Shown here in pieces: positions 9,955 to 20,810 of a stretch of 64,000 bases of DNA. A program made the translations under genes and the position numbers. Each line of letters opens with the position of its first letter. Within the stretch, counting starts at the first letter, position 1. The DNA is from Chrysoporthe austroafricana (taxonomy: Eukaryota > Ascomycota > Sordariomycetes > Diaporthales > Cryphonectriaceae): assembly GCA_001051155.2 (NCBI GenBank), contig JYIP02000003.1:2976001-3040000 (forward strand), read 5' to 3'. The notes below the pieces were generated by a model, which was not told where the DNA came from, searched no databases, and was given only the letters and a program-made list of their open reading frames with translations.

Positions 9955-12536
9955 ATGGTCGGCTACGATGAACCGTCACCACTGTCATCCGCGTCGTCCA
10001 GAGGCGATAAGGAGAGCGACACCAGCCGGCAGCCCTCAGTAGCAGCGAAACCGCCACCGCGTAAGCGCCGGCGCATCGTCATCTCTTGCACTGAGTGCCA
10101 CAGGAGGAAGCAGAAGTGTGACCGGAGCTTGCCCTGCTCAAATTGCGTGTCGCGAAATAAGCACGACTCGTGTCGCTACGAGACTGGCGCACCGACTGCC
10201 AAAGCGGCTCAACAGCGACGGCCTCTGCCGGGGGAGGATGGTGGCGTTGGGACCGGTGCAGTTGCTGTTGAACCGGTAGTTCGCCGTGGTCGACGGACTA
10301 GCAAGTATGATCTCGATCCGAGGCTGACTGCGTTGGCGCATGTCGAAGCCGCCGAACGAGACAGCCTCAGGTCTGCTGAAGTCGCGCCAACCAGCTTTGG
10401 GTATGCTGACGCCAGCGCCTCAACGTTGGGATTTCTCAAGAAGATTGATGATGGGTCAAACCCAGAGGGGTCGCTCACCAGCTTCACGGTGGCAAAGGAG
10501 AATACTACCTACTTCGGCACGCGGGAGAGGTACAAGAGTCTCGTCCGGCAGCTTCCCGCGAGGCCGTACATCGAGAAACTTGTAGACATCTATTTCAAGG
10601 ACTTCAACTGGCAATATAATGTGAGTTCTCATCTGAGCCTGTGACAAGATAAATTGCTGACCAGGTCCAAGGGCGTGGACCGGGCTATGTTCGACCGACA
10701 GATGGAGGAGTGGTATAACCTGCCCTTTAATGTGCTCAATGTCCAGGGCCCTCAGGCGTTGTCACCCGATCTGAGGGCCTTTCCTGCTCTGATATTTCAG
10801 ATTATCGCCACCAGTCTACTGATGTTTGCCACGGACTCGGACCCGACTTTCGATTCTCTGAAGTATAACAGTTCGATGACTTTCGAGGACTTGGCCAGCG
10901 ACTATACTGAGTCCGGTGTGGCTCTTTCGAATCTGCTAGGAAAGAGACAAGTATCGCTCACACTTGTGACAGCAGACTGGTTGAGGGCTGGCTTCCTAAA
11001 ATACTCCGGCCTCGTGACAGAGTCTTGGCATGCGATTGGCACGGCTATTCGAGATGCTCAAGAGTGTGGGCTCCACCGAGAGAGTCTCGATCCACGGCCG
11101 AAAAGCAATGAGATCGAGGATATCCTTGAGAATCAATGGGAAATTCAACGAAGGCGCAAGATGTGGTGCTTGCTTGTTGTTTGGGATGTCCACACAGGCA
11201 CCATACTCGGCCGGCCCCTGAGCGTGGACCTTAGCCTCAAGGTTCCATTGCCGGTGGACGCACCTGAGCCCAAGGATCCATCCCGAACACCCGTCGTGCA
11301 GCGCTTAGACAGCGATCCGCCGTGTCTCACGACACGAATGTTGCACACCTTCAAGATCACCATGGCCTTGAAGGATATTGTGGACTTGGAGAAAGAAGGG
11401 CCTTGTCCTAAGGATTTCTCCAAGGTGGACAGGCTCCACGAGAGCCTTGCGGAACTGGAAGCGCAGACACCGGCCTTTTTCCGCAAAGAGAATCCGGATA
11501 CTCGGTTCGATGACCTACCAGAGTGCTCCTGGGTCCCAATGGTGCGCACGTCGCTGCATCCGCTTGTGGCATTCAACTTCATGGCGCTGCACAGGCCGTA
11601 CGTTTTCACGCGGCCACACAGCAGAAGGGAGGCGCTCAAGGCGAGTCTCAAGATGCTAGAGCTTCAAAGGGCCAATTTCGCCACCATGAGCCCGAGAGAT
11701 TACAAGCTGTAAGTACCCCATCCAGTAACGACAGTGCAGACAGAAGACGTACGACTGAACCATGCGTCATTAGCTATCATCTCTTCTTTGGAACGTTCGA
11801 TGCTATCGTCCTTATGGCAAGCATCTTCATTCTCTTCCCCAAGGACAATGCGGAATACGTCCCCTCGGCGCTGCAGCATTTCCAGTGGGCAGTGGAGCGC
11901 TTCGAAGCCATGTCCGAGCGCAATCGCCTCGCTTCCGCCGCGCGTGGCGTACTACAAGCGATCCACCTGCGGTTGAAGAGGGCATTGGAGGTGAACTGGA
12001 CACCAAACGTCCTCGGCACTGCGTCATTGACCCCGGCGTCACAACTAGCAGCATCAACTTCTGAATTGTTGAGTACGACGACCCCTGGCGAGTCTCCGTC
12101 CCTGACGGCGTCGGGAAGCGTTGGAAATCGCAGCACGAGCATCTTCACGAGTCCAGGTGCTGATAACTCCTCGTCCGCGAGCGATCACCACTTGGCTGCG
12201 CTGACCGGTGACACGCCCATCGATCCCGGATTGTCTGGCGTCGCCGCGAGCGACTGGAATCTGCCAGACAACTTTGACTGGGCGTCCATCCAGCCGTTGT
12301 ACGCGATGGCGGATGTTGCGTACAATGATCTGATGGGGATCAGTAATGGTGGAGATACTACGACGGCCACAACGTCGATGCCGAACTGGGCGGGCGGCAC
12401 ACCTCTGTTGAATGATCCTCCCGGTGTCTCTAACTCAGCAGGAGGGGCGACGGACTCGCAGGGTTGGTTGTTTGGGGGTGATTTTGGGGATGATAGTGTT
12501 TGGAATTTGTTGAATCAGTATCCGGCTCCTCCTTGA
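9955..12536 (+). CDS. Zn2Cys6 fungal transcription factor
   Basis: Three exons (9955-10620, 10672-11708, 11774-12536) give 821 residues. The binuclear zinc cluster is complete near the N terminus: CTECHRRKQKCDRSLPCSNC followed by CRYE, with Cys at about 45, 48, 55, 61, 64 and 73, preceded by a basic RKRRR stretch. The middle has the fungal-specific transcription factor domain, recognisable by FKDFNWQYN, GFLKYSGLVTESWHAIGTA and RDAQECGLHRES. The C terminus is rich in Ser, Thr, Asn and Gly, as in activation regions. The first intron needs the acceptor at 10671 to keep NWQYN in frame with GVDRAMFDRQM; the earlier AG would break the frame. I use the ATG at 9955 because it sits just before the acidic and basic lead into the zinc cluster. 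Its target genes cannot be told from the sequence, and its neighbours give no pathway hint. Confidence 0.93.
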
Positions 12537-15070
12537 GGGGTTTCGACTGCTGCCTAGACGGAGTCCTGGGTGTCGCTTTATTACTATTTTGGCGATGGTC
12601 TGGCGCTCCCCAATCCACTCTCTACTATGGAATAATGGCTAATGCAAGAGCAAATCTCAAAAATCAATCCTCAAATGCTCTTCTCTTGTTTCTCTTTCTC
12701 TTCTTCTTTTGCAGGGGGGCCGGTCAAGGATGATATTGGTCTAGCGCAACTTCGGCAGCCGAAATGCATGGCACATCAAGGCAGCTTATTTATTCTGCTG
12801 CCTGCTGCTGTCGTCTGTAATCTCTGCCTTCCCACCCACTAGGACGGGATGGAGGACATCCGGATTGATACATAGTAAGGATCTGAACCAAGCTCTGACC
12901 CTCCCCCATCGGCCCAGCCTTGAAACGCTGCTGCCTAGAAGCAACACACTTCGCCCATACATCATATGTATGTGGGTCCCCTCTGATCTAGAGGATCTAG
13001 AAGGATCATACCGTAACGCAGGTGCGTAGTACTCTTGCTCCCCAAAGGTACGCAGGTACTGCGTAGCAGTACCTTTGGAAGCCATTCCGTATCGACATCT
13101 GCCAGTGCTGACTTCCCCTCACCGCAAGATCAGCCACTACTTGACTGATTGGAACACACTGACGAGGGCACGGGTAGGCGGTGGTGTGCGGCCGACGAAC
13201 ATGTGCAAAACAATGTAGCCAAGGATCTGTGGCTGCCATAGCCGATCAACCGACGCTGAGTAGCTCATTCGCACCAGCGCTGGGGCTTAAGGTTCTTACT
13301 ATGATGGCTGTCATCAGAGCCGTCTCTCCATCCTGTATACAATTCAGGTGTCATTTCCTTGAACCGTGCTGATTTGATCTGTGTCGTGTGTGCGTGGGGG
13401 TTACAACGATCGCTCTGGGGTAACAAGAACAGCTGTCAGAAACGCCATCGCGGCTGAGCTTCCTTCGACATTCTCCGGGCGAAGCTGAGGCCCTGCCGAC
13501 TTCCGCGTACGGTGCTTTTGGGGGATTCGGAGTGGTGTGCGTTTTTTCTGACGTGAGTAGTAGCATCGGCAACCTTGTCTCAACATGAAGCCCACCTTCA
13601 ACTCCTTCCAGAAGCATTCAGGCCCCCATATTGGCTCCTCGCCGTGAGCTGGGTATCGCTGCTGAGGAAAGCGCCGCGATAGCCAGCCGGAGGATTCATA
13701 CGCCGGTCCCAAAGGAACTGAAGGATTCGAGGAGATGAGCTTATGGGTCGCCGCCGGGAGGAACCGCTCGGCTGCAGCCACCCAGCCCTGTGAGGCGCAG
13801 GGGAGATTTACCGTACCATGTTATAATAGTAGGCTTACCACCAATACTGTACTTGCCATAGTATTTCCTAGCGGATTTATTTCTCAGCCAATAGAAGAAA
13901 CCTGGCCCAATGCCGCGCCTGTGAGCCCCCTGCGTTCTGGATCCTGATTGCCACGTGCTTACACAGTCAGACTGTTGCGAGTTTCGGCCCCCGCCATTAT
14001 GCACGCTCCGCCGGGCTTTCCAGACATGGCGTGGCCAGAGCTGCCCTTCGGTAGACGCGTCTCTCGATGGGTCGACATATGGTAGTAATATGTGACGACG
14101 GAGTGCTTCTTTGCATCAGCGCTGACCCGGGTCCAGCTGCCGTACCGTAGGGCTGATCATCCCCATGCCATGAAGCCCGCATCAATATATGTCTCCCCGT
14201 GGGGTGCAACTCGGTAGTTTAGCAGACCAGACAGACGATGACTATAAGCTCAAGACCAAGCAGATATGTAGCCCGGTGTACGCGAAGCGTGTGTGAGCAA
14301 TGCCATCGTGGATGCGTACCGATATATCGGACGAGCCGGGACAGAAGGCGTGCTCTGATGGCAGCCCGACAAGGCTCAGACGAGCCTGAATACGACTCAA
14401 AGTTATTACTATGATTCAGGGGCCTAATACGGGCAACTATTACAATGCAACACCGTGCTCGGCCCCGGGCACATGCCCGACGGCACCGACATCGGTTACG
14501 GGCCGATATATGCGTCCCTATGAGGGCTGATACGTGATTCAGCGATGACAGCGCATCATAGATGACAGATCCCACCGCAAAATATCTTTCTGAGAATACA
14601 AGGAAGTTATTCCTATAAAGGATCTAGCGTGTCTAAAAAGCGCTACCTACGTCTAGCCGACCTACCAGGCTACAGACAAGTTAGGACCAAAGTCTCGGAA
14701 TACTCACTTCGTGAAAGTATATGCCTACACGAGCCTCGGGCTCTACGTGTACATCAGACTTGATCAAAGACATCTTCGTTCCGCCTGTTCCACCGTCCCC
14801 CTAACTTTGTCTTCAAACACAGCGATGAGCCGTGGCTGATATGAAATGCAGCCACCGTACTGAGAGGAAGAAAGGATTGAACGGCCAGAATAACGTCCGA
14901 CGGGCTTACCGAGGACAGATGGTAGGAATATTGCAAACTCCATACGAGGATTGTCCCTTGGTCTACGCAATCACTGACAGACGAGACATATAAAGTTATA
15001 CAGCTACAACTACCAGTCACGAACCTCAAGTTTCATGGCATCAGCCTGCTCCGGGTATCTACAGCACGAC
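12537..15070. other. Gene-free region of 2.5 kb
   Basis: I found no open frame resembling a known protein on either strand. The DNA looks like ordinary, mixed-composition spacer. It contains no long repeats, terminal inverted repeats or obvious transposon remains that I can support. The last part is the promoter and leader of the Myb gene. Confidence 0.5.
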
Positions 15071-16641
15071 ATGACGAAAGGAAAGCGAAAGTGGACGGTC
15101 GAGGAAGATGAGGCCCTCCTCCAAGGTGTGAACGCGGAAATTGCCCGTGAGTATCCATTCTCCCCGGCCTAGCTTCTTCTCGGTCTTGCCTTCACACGAA
15201 TTTCTTTCGACGCATGCGCATATTGACTTTTGAATCCGCCTATCTACAGGCCCAACCGGTCGAGGGAATTCGATCAACTGGAACGAGATATCCAAGCGGG
15301 TTCCACATCGAAACAACAAGGACTGTCGTAAACGATACCTGAACGGGATGGCTTGGAATCTCAAGAAGGTAGTCCCTACCGGGGTCGTTGGGCATCGGAT
15401 TACATAACTGATTGAGCGGTACTTATAGGGACCGTGGTCGGTGGAGGAAGACAATCAGCTCAAAAATCTCATCCATCAATACGGTACATCCTGGGTGGAT
15501 GTATCCCGGGCGATGGTAACGCGCAGTGCGGATCGTAAGTGCTCACCGCTGGAACACATCCGACATGGACACTTTTGCACGAACTGATACGGTGCCGTCA
15601 ACCACAGAATGTTCGAAGAGATGGTACCACTGCCTTAACCCAGAACTAGATCGACAGCCATGGAAGAAAGAGGAAGTAAGTCAGGTCCCGCTCGTACTTT
15701 GTTTTGATCCAAGACACTTCGAGCCACAGCATCATATAGGCTGTGTCGATCCTTTATTGGAGTTTTCATTTCCTTGTACTATTCAATAACAGTTTGCTCT
15801 AGACCCAACTTCTTCTGGAAGCTTATAAGATCCATGGCAGTAGCTGGAAGATGATACAGGAGAAATATCTCCCCTCTAGATCGGCGAACAACATCAGAAA
15901 CCAGCAAGTCGCAGCAACTCGAACGGGTTCCTCGTAATATTTATACTAACAATTGGTAGATACACTATCTTGACACGCTATAGCTCGAAATCGGAACGTA
16001 GAAGCTCGAGTAGATTATCCGACACAGGGTCGCCTCCCGCTCTCGATAGCCATCGGACGACTGTAGAGCCACAGACGACGTATGATGACAATGATGGATT
16101 GGCGCTCGAGGCTCCGCAGTCATCGGCGTTTAATATGCACAAGAGCACTGGGAACCTGCCTGGCACTGTCAACACGATATCTTCGACGAATTTCGGTACC
16201 GACATGTTCTCAGGACTTGCGGACCCACCGCCATCAACAGCGCCTCAGCTACATAACCCCTCCGTCTTCCCAGTCTCGGGGTTGAGTCACGATTCATTCG
16301 GATGGCTGAATAGCGAAGCTGTAGCAGGAGACGAATACGGCCGAGTTCCCCATTCTGGCGCTCCCAGATCATCTACATACTCCACATACTTTCAGCCGAC
16401 CGACGGCAATTATGCAATGATGCCGAACACAGCCGGTGCCGTCGCTCAACCGCACGGGCAAAGCACAGCACAGGTATCTTGGGCCACCTACGATCCAGGC
16501 ATGTTCTCTCCCGAACAAAGAACACATCTAAATTGGGCACCGTCGAGAGGATCACTACAGCCAGCTCCACAACTAATACCATTTGGGCCGAACGATCAAT
16601 CACAAATGGACTACTTGGTGGACGAGCAACCCCTGAGATGA
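15071..16641 (+). CDS. Three-repeat Myb DNA-binding protein
   Basis: Six exons (15071-15146, 15250-15368, 15429-15534, 15608-15675, 15803-15903, 15960-16641) give 383 residues. Three Myb/SANT repeats follow each other: KRKWTVEEDEALL to CRKRYLNG, KKGPWSVEEDNQLKNLI to CSKRWYHCLNPELDR, and QPWKKEETQLLLEAYKIHG to NNIRNQYTIL. Each has the spaced tryptophans of the fold. The rest is a Ser/Pro/Gln-rich tail without a domain I recognise. The order and linkers (GPWS, QPWKKEE) match R1R2R3-type Myb proteins that bind DNA in the nucleus. The last intron appears to use a GC donor (GCAAGT at 15904), which alone keeps the long tail in frame. Such multi-repeat Myb genes often occur as several copies in moulds. 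No developmental or metabolic role can be assigned here. Confidence 0.88.
15904..15959 (+). other. GC-AG intron with an overlapping GT donor
   Basis: The exon ends AACCA and is followed by GCAAGT, the classic U1-compatible form of a GC donor. A CTAAC branch-like sequence and TTGGTAG acceptor follow. This splice gives NNIRNQYTILTR and opens the 682-nt last exon. A GT four bases downstream (15908) used with the same acceptor would instead lead to an early stop after seven codons. Confidence 0.65.
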
Positions 16642-18279
16642 TATGGATGCCATGTGGCCATTATTTCACAAACCTGCTCAAAAATCTAATAGGGTAAATA
16701 CTAAGTCTGGCAATTACATTCTATAGCACGGTCAAGAACAAACATAACGAAGACATGGGCTACGACAAAGATGTATGATAGTTTGTATATATTCATGGCC
16801 CTGGGCTGATTGCTATTCTAGCTTCGGCTCGGTGTGTGGGATATGGAATGGCGTAATGCGCGTATGTAACCTAGACATGATCATCAAGGCTGTATTTCTA
16901 ACATACCCCTAATGTCACACTGCTGTCTGGTTTGAGATAACTACTATGCATACTCTAACGCTCTGACTTTTCCGTCCCGACATGAATGGGGACTCGGTTT
17001 ATTCACTATGGTAGTACGCACAGAAGTAAGAAGTCAGGCGTCGCACCTCTATTATGTATCCTACACAGTACGCTTCGCAGTCTTTCTTTTGTTTATCCCT
17101 CGGGCGGAGGAATGTGCTTGCTGACTCCCCTGATCTTTCACCAGCGATACAATACCGGAGTAACTGCGACATGCTTAACGTTCTGCTTATTGGCGGCTCT
17201 TCAGGTTCCAGTCAGGCTTTGGGCCTCACTCTACCGAGAAATTGAGACTCGGAAACTGCACTATGTTATTGGTTTGTAGGCGGCATAGAGAAGGGCAAGA
17301 CCCTCGTCAGCCACAAAGCTGACACCCGTCCAAGGCGAGGTTACAGATTCCGGGTTTATGACTACAGTAAGACGGGAGCATCAACGTAAGCCAGGCTTGT
17401 TGAGGTGCTAGTAGCATACTTCCCTCTAATATCGAGGCTATCAGATTTCGTGCGCAAGAACTCCAAAAGGAGAGGTATACCTCCGGGTCGTTCGTCCACG
17501 CGCGTCCAGGCCATCAGTGGATTACTTACACCCGAGTCCCTGGGACATCGTTTCATCCGTTCACGCCGACCGCCATGGTCATCTGGCATCCTTCTCATGA
17601 AAAACCATTCGCGTCCCCCTCCATGTGTTAGCTCTCATCCTCACTGCTACTATTCGCAAGCATTCTCCTGGGGATTTCGGGGCCCACTGAGGGTAGCTCT
17701 CGAGTGCTCTTAGATAGAAGTAGTCATCGGTATGAAACCCTGCGATAGCTGTGTCAATAGTGGTGTCTTTAACGTAACTAACCTTGAAGACGCTCGTTTC
17801 GCTGCACTAGACAGGCGAAGCTGCTGATAAGGTCGCGTATTTTCGACGTCGGAGTGGACATGTTGCCAATGGGTGCTCTTGTCCAAGCGGGAGCCGATGT
17901 TTTGGGAATCAATACTTTAATATTCGATTATACTAGACCCAGCCTCTTAAGAAACTTGGACTTTTTCGGGCCTTGCATCTTACTAGATAGGATGCCATAG
18001 CGTAAAGATATTCTCTCGGAATAACTGTTACTTGACTAGGTAGTATTAATGAGTCTAAGGTTAACACATTGTGTGTGTACTCAATTAATTTCGACAATTG
18101 ATCCTCAGTATCATATGTCATCAAGCTTCGTATATACACATTAATATATTATAGATATAGACTCTGTATCAGTAGGCATTCTTTAATCCGAGCTCAGCCC
18201 TCACAACTACTTGGGGTAATAACACTAGCATCAACATAGTAACCCTCATCGGTGTGGTCTGATCACTTTTGGTCGAATT
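16642..18279. other. Intergenic, Myb gene to cutinase
   Basis: About 1.6 kb between two gene 3' ends, since the Myb gene reads rightward and the cutinase leftward. It is more AT-rich than the rest of the window, especially at 17.9-18.2 kb. No protein-coding or RNA gene could be supported. Confidence 0.5.
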
Positions 18280-19146
18280 TTATAGCACTGAGGCCACAAA
18301 CGACGCCGCCGCGGGGGTATCCTTAGCGTAAGTGAAATGTGTCGGGCCAAGGATAGCTCCAAAATGACATATACCATCATTATCGTGGCAGATCACCTTC
18401 ACCTTGCTGGAGTCGATTCCAGCGATCGTCGAGTTGCTGTCTGTACCAATGTCAGTGATATCTCATAGCGAGACCTATACAGGGGAGAGTTAACAAGGCG
18501 TGCGGATGAAGCATACCTGGGTCTCCGAACGTCACAATCGCGCTGACGGCTGACATTCCAGAAGTCCCGACTTTGCTCGCAGCCAAGTGAACGACCTGTG
18601 CGCCCTGGGACCAGCCACTCATGACGATCGATGTGCCAGTGCATGACGCCGCTGCTTCTTTCACATATTTTGCCCTGGTTTAACACTGTTAGACAGGTTC
18701 TGAAGGGCAAGGTCAATGCGTTCGTCGAACGGAAGCACTCACATCTCCTCGGCTCCACTGGTAGACCCTCCGGTGAAGTAGTCGGCCACTACTGCCGGGT
18801 AGGAGCTCTTGTCGATGCCCTGCATCGAGACGTTCTTCCCAGGCAGCGCGCCCACGAGCTCGTCGAGGAACTCCGGCCCGACCAGCGCGCCCACGTTGCC
18901 AGGCTCGCCGGTGCCCCGGGCAAAGATGAGCATCACGTCACCGCAGTCGCCGTTGACCAGGTCGCTCCGCGTCTCCTGGTAGCCCAGGACCTTGCCTGCG
19001 GTGGCTTCCAGACCCCCGATCACAGTATCCGCCCCCTTGAAGGCGATGTTGTTCGGGAAGAGCTTGCTGATCTCTGCTATGACGCTGGTCAGGCTGAGAG
19101 CATTGGTGCCCACGACCAGCGGGAGGACAGTGAAGACCGGCTTCAT
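18280..19146 (-). CDS. Secreted cutinase (CE5 family)
   Basis: Three exons (19146-18743, 18674-18517, 18440-18280) with introns of 68 and 76 nt give 240 residues. A signal peptide covers about residues 1-16 (MKPVFTVLPLVVGTNA). The serine hydrolase signature is SGWSQGAQV with Ser157. The second cutinase motif, CHDNDGIC, supplies Asp209 with the flanking Cys pair, and PTHFTYA supplies His222. The N-terminal domain has the usual CGDVMLIFARGTGEPGNVG segment that carries the oxyanion region. Cutinases cleave ester bonds of the plant polymer cutin and of short-chain esters outside the cell. The motif is SGWSQG where many family members have GGYSQG, a conservative change. Length and disulfide pattern are normal, so I expect an active enzyme. 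The gene stands alone, with a candidate fatty-acid-responsive site in front of it. Confidence 0.94.
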
Positions 19147-19225
19147 ATTGGCAGCGTGCGAGAGGAAAATGACTATTAGAAATTACGCGTCGCTGTTGTC
19201 CCTTAGATGTTTTTTTGCTCAAACG

Positions 19226-19231
19226 CCGAGG
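19226..19231. promoter_or_regulatory. CCGAGG/CCTCGG site upstream of cutinase
   Basis: A CCGAGG (CCTCGG on the other strand) lies about 80 nt upstream of the cutinase start. This is the core bound by FarA/FarB and by the Fusarium cutinase activator CTF1-alpha, which respond to fatty acids and cutin monomers. One six-base match is weak evidence alone. The position in front of a cutinase makes it plausible. Confidence 0.45.
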
Positions 19232-20117
19232 ATCTGGTGAGGGGTTTGGGAGGATGTATTTCAAGTAGAGAGCATCGTATTTGTATCTAGAGCTTTCAAG
19301 GTACCTATTGCAGGCGTGTAGGAACCATTGGGTGCTATAGTTATTACTGGCTAATATCGGTCAGCCGTTGGTGGCCTCTTGTTTCTGGCCGCTTACACGA
19401 GTTTGACCCACTGATGGCATGTAAGGCAACAATTGCTACTGTACTGTACTCGCCTACTGTAGGCATGAGACAACGGCCGTCGTAATATGACCAATGGCAT
19501 CGTTAACGCGTGTTGCATCTGGCATCGTGGGATTTGTGGCACAGCAGCAGAACGATCTTCGCAACATTCCAACGCTCGGGAGGGCCATATTCCCATCTGG
19601 CTACGGAGCTGCGAAGGTTTCTGGGCAATTCTGGGGTAATATTGGCTACTGGTGCCAAGAGTAAGCAGTCAGAACTTATGAGTGCTTACATCTCAACGTT
19701 CCCCGCATGCAATATAATTGATCAGATTTGGATAGGCGATAAGTCCACGACCAAACGAATGTTCATCTAGACTTTTAGTAATAACGCAGGTCTTCGGCTA
19801 GTCAGCCAATGACAAGGCCAAACATACTCCTGCAAACATGATCGGCGAAGTTGGCTCGCCAGTAGTCCTCGCGCCGCAGACCCCGATGCCAAGTACTTCG
19901 GGCGGGCAGCATACTTATAGCACACCGCAGCCCGATTCTATTGGATCCTGATTCTCAGCCTCAAAATGTATGTCTCAACTGCGCCTGCACCGTACGCGGC
20001 ACAGGGTCCACAAACGGTGAGAAGTGGCTTTGCTCATTCGCTGCCCAGGCCGTGGCCCCAACCGCCGTCAACGTCTGCTGCATTACCCGGCAACTATTGA
20101 TCTAAATCTTGTCGGGT
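19232..20117. other. Intergenic, no supported gene
   Basis: Upstream region of the cutinase and 3' side of the dehydrogenase remnant. No open frame with family resemblance was found. Confidence 0.5.
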
Positions 20118-20810
20118 TCACCGATCCTGCCGTTGAGATTTGGACCCCATTGTCACCTTGAAGGACCGCTCGGTCTGGTTGGCACTGACGCGGGTTGAGT
20201 TGGCGGCACCGGAGGCGACGTACCTCACCGCGATACCCTTCCTCTCTAGGTCCACGGCGAGCACGCGCGTATCATTTCCGAACGTCCTTACTGGACACGT
20301 AGAGACAAAGCAGAACACACTCACAGAACAGACGTGGCAGGGTGCCGTGGGCATGAGGACGATGTGGGAACCGGGGCCCATCTGAGGTTCCTCTTTCTTT
20401 TCCTGAGTATCAGCCGGTGGCGTGAGGATCCAGACCAGACACCTACCTGTCCTCCTGTTGGGACCTTCCATAGCACCGGGAGCATCCCAAATGCTGACGC
20501 TGGTCGAAGGCCTCCTCCGTCAACCGCCCGAGCGGCACAGCAGGCATGAGACCAGCGGCCAGGACGAGGATATCGATCCTGCCATACGTGCTGGCCGTTT
20601 GACCCACCAGGCGCTCCGCAGCAGGACGCGTCGGTCTGCAGAGCGGCAGAACCTCGGGACGAATCCGTCACAGACCTGCAACGTGCCGTCCCCATCGTGG
20701 CCGCGACGCACGGCCGCGGCCGCCCGCACGGGCGGGCGGTGGGTCTGAGTGCGACCGCTTTGCCGACGACACACGATGCGCGGGCGGCGAGGGCGAGGGT
20801 CGTGGTCGAT
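20118..20810 (-). pseudogene. Decayed short-chain dehydrogenase/reductase (SDR)
   Basis: Pieces of an SDR occur in the right order on the minus strand but in three reading frames. First comes VVGKAVALR, at the place of the Rossmann TGxxxGxG turn, with the early glycines lost, and then VTDSS. After a frame change come ERLVGQTASTYGRIDILV and LAAGLMPAVPLGRLTEEAF, matching the region around the family's DxLVNNAG. After another frame change come GSHIVLMPTAPCHV and RVLAVDLERKGIAVRYVAS, matching the last core strand and helix. The YxxxK catalytic pair, expected before RVLAVDL, is missing. A possible 44-nt intron at 20446-20403 does not restore the frame. In the family these enzymes are NAD(P)-dependent oxidoreductases. 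This copy should not make an active enzyme. Sequence error could explain one shift but hardly all the losses. Confidence 0.7.

Noticed and set aside
18739..19179. Plus-strand open frame opposite the cutinase
   Set aside because: Complement of the cutinase first exon, which has a signal peptide and conserved motifs.
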